Positions 22,059-34,204 of a stretch of DNA of 64,000 nt are shown in pieces. Position numbers and translations under genes: made by a program. The stretch lies in assembly GCA_023159155.1 (NCBI GenBank), contig JAJNNX010000045.1, forward strand, positions 124,001 to 188,000, read 5' to 3'. Each line of letters opens with the position of its first letter. The first letter of the stretch is position 1. The notes beneath the pieces are model-generated. The model saw only the letters and a list, made by a program, of their open reading frames with translations. It made no database searches and was not told the DNA's origin. This stretch comes from Ustulina deusta. Lineage: Eukaryota > Ascomycota > Sordariomycetes > Xylariales > Xylariaceae.

Positions 22059-24909
22059 ATGGAACTTCTCAAGCTCACAAAAGACTCCCATCGGAGTATT
22101 CAAGACCAGATGTACGTCGCAAAAACGTCTTTCATGAATGCGTTACTAATCTCGCCGACAGCGAAATAGTCCTAGACCGAATGAGCAACGAGGAACAGAT
22201 TAAGATGCTAGAGTTGATGTCTCCCGTGCAATACGGAAAGCATCACAAGAGGGTCGAGGAGGCTCGAACATCCGGAACGTGCGAGTGGTTGTTGCAACAT
22301 AAGAAATTCTGTGAAGGGGAGGAGGCCAATTCGTCGGTAATCCTGTGGCTCCAAGGATCTCGTGAGTACGCCCCCTCGGCTGGTGGCTTTCTCTGCGGCT
22401 GACATTTCGTAGCTGGCGCCGGCAAAACCTTTCTCACCTCCAAGGTCATCGACCATACCCGAAAGCGACTTGAAAACTCGCCAAACCGAGAAGGGTTTGC
22501 CTTCTTCTACTGTGATCGGAATGACGAAGAACGCCGAGATCCGCTCTCCGTTCTTAAAAGCTATGTTCGCCAATTATCCACCACGGTAGAGAACCCTGAT
22601 TGTGTGAGACCACAACTCCTGGGTCTTTACAAAAAACTGAGGCAAAATGCATCGGAACTTAGCTTGGACGACTGTGCAAAGCAACTTCTGGAATCAGTGA
22701 ATCTTTACCGGAAGACAACCCTCGTACTGGATGCCCTTGACGAATGCGAGCCGGACTCTCGCAAAAACATCATCAAGACGATAGAAGGCCTTCTTTCTAC
22801 ATCTCAGCGTCCTCTCAAAGTCTTCATTTCCAGCCGCCGTGACCGCGATATTCGGTCCAAATTCCTCGATAAGCCGAACATCGAAATCAAAGCGACGCAT
22901 AATGAAAAAGACATAGAGAAATTTGTTAATGAGGAAATCATCAACCACGGGGGTTGGGAAGATATGTCTGCAAACCTGCAAAGCAAGATTGTTATGGCCC
23001 TCCTCCAGCAGAGCGATGGAATGTAAGGGACACAAAGATAATCATTGAGAAATATCGCTAATACAGAACAGGTTTCAATGGGTATTCTTACAAATCAAAC
23101 AGATACTCAACCTTGAAACGGAAAAGGCTATTTTAGATCGGATAGGAAAGCTCCCCCCCGATCTTAAGACTACGTACGATGGCATTTACGCCGGAATACA
23201 GGCTCGTCATGAGCACGATAGGGCACTTGCAGACAACGCCTTCAAATGGGTGATGTGTGCCGGCAAGCCACTATACAGTGACGAGCTTCTCGAAGCCCTT
23301 CGTCTAGATTCAGAGAAAGATACCTTTGAATTGTCTGAAAGCATTACAGAATCCAAGCTGTTGCATCTTTGCAATAACCTGCTTGTCATAGACTCTCAGC
23401 GAAAGGTCTGGCGGTTCTCACATCTATCAGTTGCGGAATATTTCGAAAAGAACCACTGGAGCCGTCCAAAGGCTCACTCTGATTCTGCTAAGGTGTGTCT
23501 CAAGCTCCTTATCGAAACATATAACAACCTGAACGACATCCCCGACGATAGCTCCGACGATTTCTCCGACGATAGCTCCGACAATCTCTTCAACGTCAGC
23601 TCCGACAACAGCTCTGACAACAGCTCTGACAACAGCTCTGACAACAGCTCTGACAACAGCTCTGACAACAGCTCTGACGACATCTTCCACTACCATCACC
23701 CATTTCATGAATATGCACTGCGGCATTGGATAACCCATACACAAGGCCAAGAGGGAGAAGCGGCTGACCCCGTGTTGACGGGGCTGCTGAAATCCTTCCT
23801 TGGTTCGCCTGAGGAGAGCAGTTTGCTATACCGAAGATGGTTTCATTTCGTTGACGCGCTTCCATCATACGAGGTGCCGGTAAACGTGATTAATATCCGA
23901 GATATCTCCCCCCCAAAAGGTCGCATTATTCATAATGTGTCGTTTCTCGTTTTATAATGTCCTGCTGGACTGGTGGGAGGACGCAGAATTTGAAGCTTCG
24001 CAGACATCCCTTTCAGGTGACAATCTCCTCTCACTTGCTGCTATAGGCGGTTGCAAACCAATCTGCGAGAATCTAATAAAACGATGCGAAGATGCGAATT
24101 TACCCTTTCCGCGATTTATGGATATTGCCCTTGTAAAAGCAATAGAGTACCGACAGACTGAGATTACCAAATTCTTGGTCTCCAAGGGAGCAGATGTTAA
24201 TGCGAATGTTGATGCGACTTCATTCTACGTGTCTTATCCTGCAGTTGCCCCCCTCGAAATAGCAGTAAGTCTCGGAGATATGGAAATGACTCAATTTCTA
24301 GTCCAGGCAGGGGCAGATGTGAATATGCACTACCGGTATGCGTCCTCCGGCGCGGGCAGTGCTCTCGCAGCTTGCAGAGATGTCGATATAACCGAGTTTT
24401 TAGTCGAAAAAGGAGCAGATGTGAATATGCACGTACCGTCTGGGAAGTACGGCAGTGCTCTTATGGCAGCAGTATTTGGGATTTACAGAGGTGGTACTGA
24501 GATGCTCAGGTTGTTAGTCGAAGCAGGAGCAGATGTAAATATGCACTTACTGTATGGGCGTTACGGCAGTGCCCTCGTAGCAGCAAGTCATGTGGCATTT
24601 GTCCAGACGGTCAAATTTCTTCTTGGTGCAGGCGCGGATGTCAACCAACAAAGCCAGAGTGGGATGTATGGTAGCGCATTAGCTGCTGCTGCAGCTTGGG
24701 GCCGAAAGGAGTGTGCAGATGTTTTTATCAGGGCCGGAGCAAACGTGAATCTCATCATAGAGAACGGACCATTTCGTACTGCTCTACAGGCTTCTCAGGC
24801 ACACCAGTCTCAAGTAGATGAACTGCTAGGACAACGGTACAGTAACGGTGAGGAGAGGGCAGAAGTCGCAGAACTGCTGCGACTTCATGGCGCAATGGAT
24901 GGGGTATAA
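22059..24909 (+). pseudogene. NACHT-ankyrin STAND (NLR-like) protein gene with a frameshift
   Basis: Fungal NLR-type receptor gene. Exons: 22059-22111, 22162-22361, 22413-23022, 23072 onward. The protein starts with a short helical stretch, then the YGKHHKRV...TCEWLL pre-NACHT motif and Walker A GSPGAGKT (formed across a splice junction). Walker B LVLDALDEC, the ISSRRD sensor, and a winged-helix-like KVWRFSHLSVAEYF follow. Next come an Asp/Asn/Ser repeat insert (23538-23690) and, in another frame, a C-terminal domain with about five ankyrin repeats (GADVNMH...YGSAL). The frame changes at the C7A4 run 23908-23918; removing one base would join the halves (about 900 codons). Without that, the first frame stops at 23957. 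No recognisable N-terminal effector domain (HET, patatin, nucleoside phosphorylase) precedes the NACHT. Family members act in non-self recognition and programmed cell death. A sequence error is possible. Confidence 0.82.
23604..23675 (+). repeat. in-frame 12-bp minisatellite encoding Asp-Asn-Ser-Ser
   Basis: Six exact tandem copies of GACAACAGCTCT inside the NLR gene, flanked on the left by decayed units of the same kind (from about 23538) and on the right by GACGAC. The unit preserves the frame. It forms an acidic, Ser-rich linker between the NACHT/winged-helix part and the ankyrin repeats. Perfect identity of the units suggests recent expansion and likely length polymorphism. Confidence 0.95.
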
Positions 24910-27501
24910 TTTGCAGTAACAAGTAACAGAGATCTTTTGTCTTCTTGGATTGACTCCTGTAATCCGGCCCTTTTCAGGCATCAGAGAGTTATCTTCTGTC
25001 TTGATCAAGTGCCGAGTTTGCATATTAGCTACCCGAGACGGCTAGCAAATCAGACTTGGTTGGAAGTATCACGCTGGACTTCTACATCTAGGCTGTGCCT
25101 TATGGTGTTTCGCCTATAGAGTCTAATACGAGGCACACAAGTCCCCCCAGTGTACTGAAAGAAGTCTAAGGGAAAGAGCCCTGAGAATACAACTGGAAAC
25201 AAACTTGATTATTGGGCTACCGTATAGGAAGGATTGTGTTAACCTTCGAGCTTGTCGTGACGTTATTCCTGCAGTAGGCTGTGTCCTTCTTAGAGAAAGA
25301 GAAACAGATTTACAGTAATGAGGAGAGTTAAAGTTACGTACCCTACTGCATTCATTGTCTGTACAAATCAGCATTCTTGTTTATATGGCATTCTAGAATC
25401 TGCAACTTGGTAAGCCCTTAACTTAGTCAGATGGCAACCAACAGAAGAGAACAATGACCGTCGCCAAACGTTTATATTGTCGTTGACCAGCCTTCATAAA
25501 ATTATTTATCAAAATATCTACAATCTCCTAAATCTAGAAAGGGCTGTCTGAAATTCCTTGCTTAAAATAGATAACTAGGTCTCATCAACCAGCCAAATTT
25601 AGACACTTCATCTTTCCGTACCGATGCCCCCCCTAAAAGACCAAGGACCAGATTGGGCCCATGGAGAATGGGTTTTCCCCTGTCGACCACCAACTATGTA
25701 GTTGGACCAGGTCTCGCGTTTAGATATTCACCTCCATGCGTGTCAGAGGTAGACTGCTCGTACAACTAACACATGCCCCCTTGTTTACCAAACGTCCTCA
25801 GTCCGCCAACAGAGACCCCGGCTCTTCTCAGACGTCTAAGCGTGACTGCTGGGACGATGGTGAGCCAGATATCATCGATGCCAATATCGAGATCCTGTAT
25901 CACTTGCGTCAAGCCGCCGGACCCCTCGCCGATGTCATTCGATGCGCAGCATGCAGCGAGGAAAGCGAGGCGCAAACCGACAAGGTCGTAGTCTTGCGTG
26001 TGCGTATCGTCTGGGAAACCGGCGCGCCGACGTTCTCTCGAGACGGCAAGAAGCCGAAGGCTCACACATGCGCTGCCACGCCGAGGCATCTTATGCTGAT
26101 GCGAGAAACGGGGCATGGCCGACGACATTCAAGTCGACTTTATAACCCTTCGCGATGACGAGGATATGCGACGAGCGAGCATGTTCGAGAAGCTCGCTAA
26201 AAAGGCTAGCAGGCATTGCAATAAGTCAGTTTTATTCCGCCTTACGACAACTCCCCTCATCGCTGGAGGTTCGGTAGAATACCATGTGTTTACGTATCCT
26301 TAAATTTTGTATTTTAGTGATGCTGTCATGTCCATGGTCAATATAGTCATCCGCAAGTTACCTATTGTTTTAAGTGCAACGGATTATGTAGAGAGCACAC
26401 CTTACGCCCTAGGTCTCAATACCGTAAAGCGTTGTGTTACACAAGCTTAATGGCAATAGGCCGGCTCTACTCCTTATAAGCTTTAACTAGCTTGTAAAAG
26501 CCCTTTCGCTCAAACTAAATGATGGCGCTTTAGGCTGCTTCTGCCATGTTGTCATTCGCGGATGTTTGAGGGCGGAATTCGGCGACAGGCGTAAGGGATG
26601 TGTATTTGTATCATGGAGCACATAGGCACATAGTCAATAAACAGTCTCCCGCAGCAAGGGAGTAATAATATAGGGTATACTTTAATCGAGTAGCTTCATT
26701 TCTGAGCGTCCCAGATTCTCAGCGTCCCAGGGCATATTTAAAAGCAAATTGGTGATATTCATACGATACGAGATAGCTGTCGTATGGTTGTCGAGCGATA
26801 TCCTCATATCGGCTGACATTAACCATATGATTATGAAGCCCTATCTTTCGGCTGGTTCATGCTATGCGTGCGGGGGCTGGCAGCCCGGTTGGCATGATGA
26901 CGTACTTGACGCCGCATTTTAATCTGCGCAGTATGGAGTAAGGATGATGCGCATAGTAATAACATATCGTCTGACCTGTCTCAACTCATGATAGTCTCTA
27001 GCATCCGAGCCTTCACCCCCTGTCCCCCGCCCATCATTCAGCATTGTCCTGACAAGTTAGCTCTCGGCCAGGTCAGGAAACCAACCGTATTACATGAAGA
27101 TCAACGAAACCTGGCGGTGTTGTTGAGGGTTTGAGGTCGATCAATTTCTAGGTTCATTTTCCCGACGACTGGGTATTGTGCAGCCGGCCGTATGAGAGAT
27201 GGTGTTCTGGAAGATTTCGATTGGAATCTCGATTTCCCCAATATCGCATTGTCGAGTCTGACCCAAGATCATTTTTCCTTTGCCGACCTCAAAGTTACTC
27301 AAGGCTGCCGCGTCTATATGAATCGGCACAAGCCGTGTCGCATGCTCACTTCAAGTTACTGTACAGTCCAGGGCCGTTCCTCTCAATGCTGGGTGACGTC
27401 ATATTTTGCTTGAATGTGCATCGGTACCTCCTAACCCCTAGGCGTCCTAAGCTTCTTAGTATTGATGGGTTCGATCCTGTTTCCGTAGAAAAATTCAGGA
27501 G
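24910..27501. other. gene-poor stretch with a GC-richer island
   Basis: No recognisable gene. Mostly AT-rich, except about 25,740-26,160, where open frames exist in three frames on both strands (140, 120 and 72 aa). None of these has a recognised domain, splice evidence or signal peptide. The island may be a remnant of a degraded gene. Confidence 0.5.
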
Positions 27502-27595
27502 CAATTGCTCCGACGGCTTAGGTGGGTTTTACTGGGGGTCTCGAACTGCAATTGCTCCGACGGCTTATGCGGGTTTTATTGGGGGTCTTGAACTG
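27502..27595 (+). repeat. 47-bp tandem duplication
   Basis: Two adjacent copies (27502-27548 and 27549-27595) beginning CAATTGCTCCGACGGCTTA and ending GAACTG. They differ at four positions: two C/T changes and two G/T or C/T changes around GGTGGG versus TGCGGG. It lies in non-coding DNA. Confidence 0.85.
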
Positions 27596-30226
27596 TTACT
27601 AGCATGTCTCTCTTCCAAGCTGGATGGTTGTGTGTGTTCCTGTGAAGACCCTGGGAATACCTACGTCATCATGTACCGCGATTTGACAGGGAGAGCTTGA
27701 GAGCCGTGCCAGGGGTGTGAGGGGTTCAATCTCCCTACTATTGTCCACTGCATGTTATACCATTGCACCATACTTGTACGGGCTAGAATGGAAGGGGAAA
27801 TCAATGAGCTTCAAGGTTTGTCTGGAGCCACAAGTTGATGTCAGGAAACAGGAGGCAGGTTCTGATAGGCTCGAAAAATTAGTTGAGTCGCGCTCAATCG
27901 TCGATGCAACAGCCAGAGCTCGATGATCAGCAAATTCACTAAGAGCGGGGTCCCAATCCCGGTCAGGTAGTCGGCACATATCGGTATAGCCGATGTCGAC
28001 CACAGAAATATTATTAACGTGTCCATCTAATCGAAGCGGATTTCCTGCTACTGGACGTCAATTATGGTGCATTGATTGGATTTCGACCAAAAATACCTGT
28101 CAAGTGAGTTTTAGCTATTCTTTGAAGTTTATTACTTTTGACCGGAAGATATTTTCACTGTACTTAGTGATGTAAGTTAAGGAATTTGCGATACCTTTCT
28201 TCCATTTACCTTGCCCTTGCTTGACCCCCTGACTAGCCACATTTCCTCTGAATGAGCTTCTAGTTTAGCCATCTTGGCTTGATGCCTTAATGGTGCCTAT
28301 TGTAGTGCAATCGGCAAGGGTCGCTTTCCTACGGCGTGCTTACACGTAGATAAGTATCTGGTTGGGGGAGTACTAAGTTGCAAGTATAGTATACCTAGAT
28401 GGAGAACATTGTACTTCTGGGTCATGTTTTGCTTGCACCCAATAAGATGTAAGAAATAATACAAAATTAGTACCGAGCGGCATACCTGGGTAGTAGCCAA
28501 TGAGGCCTGGCAGGCTCACCTCTGTCGATGACATCACTGCATCGTGAGAATGCTGAATGTTTTCTTTACCACAGCAAGAAATACGACGTGTGCTTTCCCC
28601 TGTATAAGCTTTTTATGAACATTTAGTTTATGTTATCATTTGCTAGAATATATAATTGTTTCTACTATCTCAAGGGTAAACCAGATAATTCATTAAATGA
28701 AAGCATATCACATAGAAGCTTGTTGTTGGTAGCTCGTGTATAGCTTGTAAACTAGAATTTATGAGCACAACCAAGACAATGTATACGGTACGGGTGGCCA
28801 AGATCGACAATTTTATATATGAATAACCATGTGAGACTGGTAGATATGCTATTTTGAACATGGCATTTGATAAATCCCATTTTCATCGCATAGACTTTTC
28901 TGCCTGAGGAAATTAGAAGTATATTACCCTTTACTTGCCCAAACAATCCTCATAGAATATTTCTCAGTATGGGCTGGCTGGGCTTCCTAATCCTGTATTT
29001 AACTAGATACGGCGCCATCAACTTCTATTCCGCTTGCCTTGCTCTTGGACTTTCCAGCTCGACTGTCATCAGATTCACGTTGTTGAAGCCGAACATTGGG
29101 TAGATAGATTATAATTAAGGAATCTATATAGTTAGTCTCCTACTAGGCATTAACTATCGCGCCTTCAAATTTGCTCGCAGTACAATATTTTACTGCTTAA
29201 CACACTCCCGACTTGCTTTCAGCCGATAGCATATATATCTAGCCTTTGAGATATTCATCAAGACGGAGAAAATGACCTCTTGCAGTCCTTGAGGGGCTTA
29301 TTGTGCAAATGTGGCGGTATCAAGAGTTGTAATCCAGTATATCAACTGACCTGGATAGAGCCTCAGATGTGTTGGTGGGTATTTGTCTGTGGAATCTTGC
29401 CGTGGATTATCATGGGGAGTCAACCTACCTTACCTCTTTTTGGGGTCCTGCTGTGGTTGAGCTGTTGTTCACGCACAGACAACCCTTGAAAAGTCACGCT
29501 ACCCCGTAGGTACAGCTCCTACCCCATGTACACTTACCGGCCAGCGCACCTAAAGGAGGTATTGCGGGCACCTTATACCTAAGGTAGCAGGTATGGCACA
29601 TGGCCGGCATAGGCGTCCAGACCCCACTATCGAGCTGTAGGGCTTTGAGTCGTGTTTGCCTGTTGGTCCAAGGCACAGCACAGATTGAAGCAGCGGATAT
29701 CCACCGACTGCTATCGTACCGAATACCACTGGACAGGGTACCTAAAGTACCTAGACTTGGACTGCCATCACACTACCGCCAGACGCTACGCCTTTTTCAC
29801 TTCAAACCTGATCCCGATCGCCACTATCTACTAAGTCGGCTAGCCAGATCCCAACACCCGCGAATTGTGCACGTAGAAGAACTTTGTCTGCCGCAGTTCC
29901 CAAACCCCCAATCAAACAGCCAGGGAGAAACACTTAAGTCAATCGGGATTCCTGCTTCTCTCCACCATCGCCAGTCCATATTTTGTTTTCCTCGGGAACG
30001 CACATCAACTCTCGCCACCACGGCCTACTGTTTCTTCCCTCGTTTCCCCCGCCACGACCAGAGGTGCACGCGGCCGCATTTACCCCTCGCTCCGTCGTCG
30101 CTCGAATACCTAATTCCGCTCTCGCCTGCTCCTCCAACGCTCGCCTCCAACGCCTCGGCCTGAGCTGCGCTGTCTGCTTCCTTGCTCTCCCACCGCATCA
30201 TACAATAGCCACAAACCGCCGACAAC
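27596..30226. other. gene-poor stretch and upstream region of the Hog1 gene
   Basis: No recognisable gene. The first 1.8 kb is AT-rich. From about 29,500 it becomes pyrimidine-rich and GC-richer, as expected for the promoter and leader of the kinase gene that starts at 30227. An open frame of 187 aa (29600-30163) is low-complexity and is treated as leader sequence. Confidence 0.5.
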
Positions 30227-31815
<1,589 letters not shown>

Positions 31816-32782
31816 ACTCTTCCGCCACTTTGGACCAGTTCTAGAAAGAAAAGATACAATGCACAACTAATACCACGACCCAGTCAATCAGACTATGCAC
31901 GTTTCCAACATAAAGATGGTTTTCGAGTTTGCTTTTCGGCGTTTCGAGAGGGAAGATAGGTTTTGGTAGTTTTCGCTGAATCATCATACTGGCTATCAGG
32001 GCTAAGTGGGCATATGGATTTAACAAAAATCACGAAAGCGGACAAGGGGAGCATTGTACGCACAAGGCATTGAATAGCGAGTAGAGGGCGCCGATGAATA
32101 CGGCGCAAGGGTAATACTGTCGAGGAACAATGATGGCGGCTGTTGTACCGGTATGTTCCCTGGTGCTCTGGTGGAAACTGCTCACTGTCTAGCGCTGGGG
32201 GTTTCATGACGGTGTTCAGAGATGTAAATGTATTTGTCAAAGCTGCATACCTCCGTTTGGTCTACGATAACAACAGAGAAGCAGAGCAAAACGACGTAGC
32301 AAGTATTGCAGTATCAGCAAATATTTATATTATCCCACACGGGAGTGATTCTCGTCGCTTTTTCTAGGCGAAGAAGGCTACGTGATTATTGAGATACTAC
32401 TCTCGACATTGGCCCTTCGTTTTCTCTACACACGCGCTGCCCTTTACAAGGTCTCAAAAGACGCATACCAGTAGAGGCTTCGCCAGACCAGGGGAGATGA
32501 TATGAGTGAGCGTTTTGTAGGAACAATAACCCAAAGAAAAATAGTGTTTCGCGGCTAAATGCTAGAGAAGTGGGACTAACGCTCCGATGTTCGGGAATCA
32601 GCATTGTAGCTTTCCCGATACACAAGGAGATCGGGATACCATGTAGAACCGCATCAGCACATCGAAGCCGGGAATGAGCTGTTGATAAGCCATCATTCTC
32701 TCCAGCAAGCACCATGACTATCCTCAGCTGCTACTGTTACTAACGCCAGTCGCACAAGACACCTAGCAGAAAGAGCATAGTT
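31816..32782. other. intergenic between Hog1 and aminotransferase genes
   Basis: Nearly 1 kb containing the Hog1 3' end and the aminotransferase promoter. No further gene recognised. Confidence 0.5.
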
Positions 32783-34204
32783 ATGACGGACAGCATCCAA
32801 GCCGCCTATGCTGAGGCAGAGGCGCGCTATGTGGCCGCAAACCCGGCCAGCCGTGCAGCGCACGACATCGCTACGGCAAGCCTCCCCGGAGGCAATACGC
32901 GCTCGGTCTTGCACTGGGAACCGTACCCGCTCTGCATCAGCTCGGCGGAGGGCTACACGCTGCGCGACGCCGACGGGCACGCGTACGTGGACCTGTTGGG
33001 CGAATACTCGGCCGGCCTCTACGGGCACTCGCACCCGGCACTGCTAGCCGCCATCACGGAGACGGCGCAGCGCGGCCTGAGCTACGGCGGGCCACATGCC
33101 GCAGAGGCGCGGCTCGCGGCGCTGATCAAGGAACGATTCCGGAGCATCGAGCACGTTCGCTTCACGAATTCCGGGACCGAGGCGAATCTCATGGCCCTCG
33201 CTGCCGCGAAGGCGTATACGGGGCGACACAGGGGCAAGGTCGTCGTGTTCGAGGGCGCGTACCACGGCGGCGTGTTCGTGTTCCCGTTCGGGTGTCGAGA
33301 TGTCTGGGGCGCGCGAGAGAACGGGGCCCAGACGGGAGGCAAATACGAGGTCCTCCGCGCGCTGAATGCGCCGCACGATTTCCTCGTCGCGACATACAAC
33401 GACGCCGCGTCCGTCGACGCGCTCCTCGCCTCCGCCTCGGACGGCGACGGCGACGGCGTCGGCGTCGGCGTGGCGGCTATCCTGCTAGAGCCCATGCTCG
33501 GGTCCGGCGGCGGCGTGTGCGCGACGCGCGAGTTCCTCTCGCATCTGCGGCGCCGCGCCGACGAGCTCGGGGCCCTGCTCGTCCTCGACGAGGTCATGAC
33601 CTCGCGCATGTACGCCGGCGGCGGCATCCAGGGCGAGCTCGACGTCCGCCCCGACCTGACCACGCTCGGCAAGTACGTCGGCGGCGGCATGTCGTTCGGC
33701 GCCTTCGGCGGCCGCCGCGACGTCATGGCCCTCTTCGACCCCCGCGCCCCGGCCGCCCTGCCGCACGCCGGCACCTTCAACAACAACGTGCTGACGATGA
33801 ACGTCGGCGCCGCCGGGCTCGAGGGCGTGTTCACGCCGGCCACGGCCAGGGCCCTGCATGCCCTCGGCGACGAGGTGCGCGCGAGGATCAACGGCTTCGG
33901 GGACGGCGCCGCGGGCGGGCGGAGGGCGCTGAGGGTTCTGGGCTGCGGCTCGATTCTCGCGTTCCACTTCACGCGGACCGCCGTCCGGGATATCGCGTCG
34001 CCGGCGGACTGGGTGGCGGACGAGGACCCGAGGTTGCTGGATCTCTTCCACCTCGAGATGTTGAACGAGGGGTTCTATCTCGCCCGACGCGGGTATGTCG
34101 CCCTTAGCCTCGCGCTCCTGGAAGAGGATGGCCGGCGGGAGCTGGATCGGTTTGTGGATGCCGTGCAGAGGTTTGCGGTTCGGTTCCGAGACTTGGTTGG
34201 ATAG
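32783..34204 (+). CDS. class III PLP aminotransferase, glutamate-1-semialdehyde aminomutase-like
   Basis: Single-exon enzyme of 473 aa. Fold-type I aminotransferase class III motifs: TRSVLHWEPYPL near the N-terminus, VRFTNSGTEANLMAL (phosphate binding), FEGAYHGG, the cofactor Asp in LLVLDEVMTSRM, and the Schiff-base Lys in PDLTTLGKYVGGGMSFGAFGG. The order and wording match glutamate-1-semialdehyde 2,1-aminomutase and related bacterial enzymes more than fungal ornithine or GABA transaminases. Fungi make ALA from glycine and do not need that step, so the true substrate is probably another amino acid, amine or keto acid. No signal or targeting peptide. No intron, and a marked third-position GC preference unlike the intron-rich neighbours. 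An internal run of alternating Asp-Gly and Val-Gly (33440-33475) comes from a GGCGAC/GGCGTC repeat. Confidence 0.88.
   Translation: MTDSIQAAYAEAEARYVAANPASRAAHDIATASLPGGNTRSVLHWEPYPLCISSAEGYTLRDADGHAYVDLLGEYSAGLYGHSHPALLAAITETAQRGLSYGGPHAAEARLAALIKERFRSIEHVRFTNSGTEANLMALAAAKAYTGRHRGKVVVFEGAYHGGVFVFPFGCRDVWGARENGAQTGGKYEVLRALNAPHDFLVATYNDAASVDALLASASDGDGDGVGVGVAAILLEPMLGSGGGVCATREFLSHLRRRADELGALLVLDEVMTSRMYAGGGIQGELDVRPDLTTLGKYVGGGMSFGAFGGRRDVMALFDPRAPAALPHAGTFNNNVLTMNVGAAGLEGVFTPATARALHALGDEVRARINGFGDGAAGGRRALRVLGCGSILAFHFTRTAVRDIASPADWVADEDPRLLDLFHLEMLNEGFYLARRGYVALSLALLEEDGRRELDRFVDAVQRFAVRFRDLVG

Noticed and set aside
27460..27475. tRNA-like GGGTTCGATCC word
   Set aside because: No matching acceptor stem, D-arm or anticodon arm upstream.
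29600..30163. 187-aa plus-strand open frame upstream of HOG1
   Set aside because: Low-complexity Pro/Ser/Arg-rich, overlaps other frames on both strands, and sits in the kinase leader.
33082..33972. Long minus-strand open frame (296 aa), another at 33485-34252 (255 aa) and a plus frame at 33292-34107 (271 aa)
   Set aside because: They lie inside the GC-rich aminotransferase gene, are low-complexity Arg/Pro/Ala-rich or Glu/Gly-rich and have no family features; they are composition artefacts.
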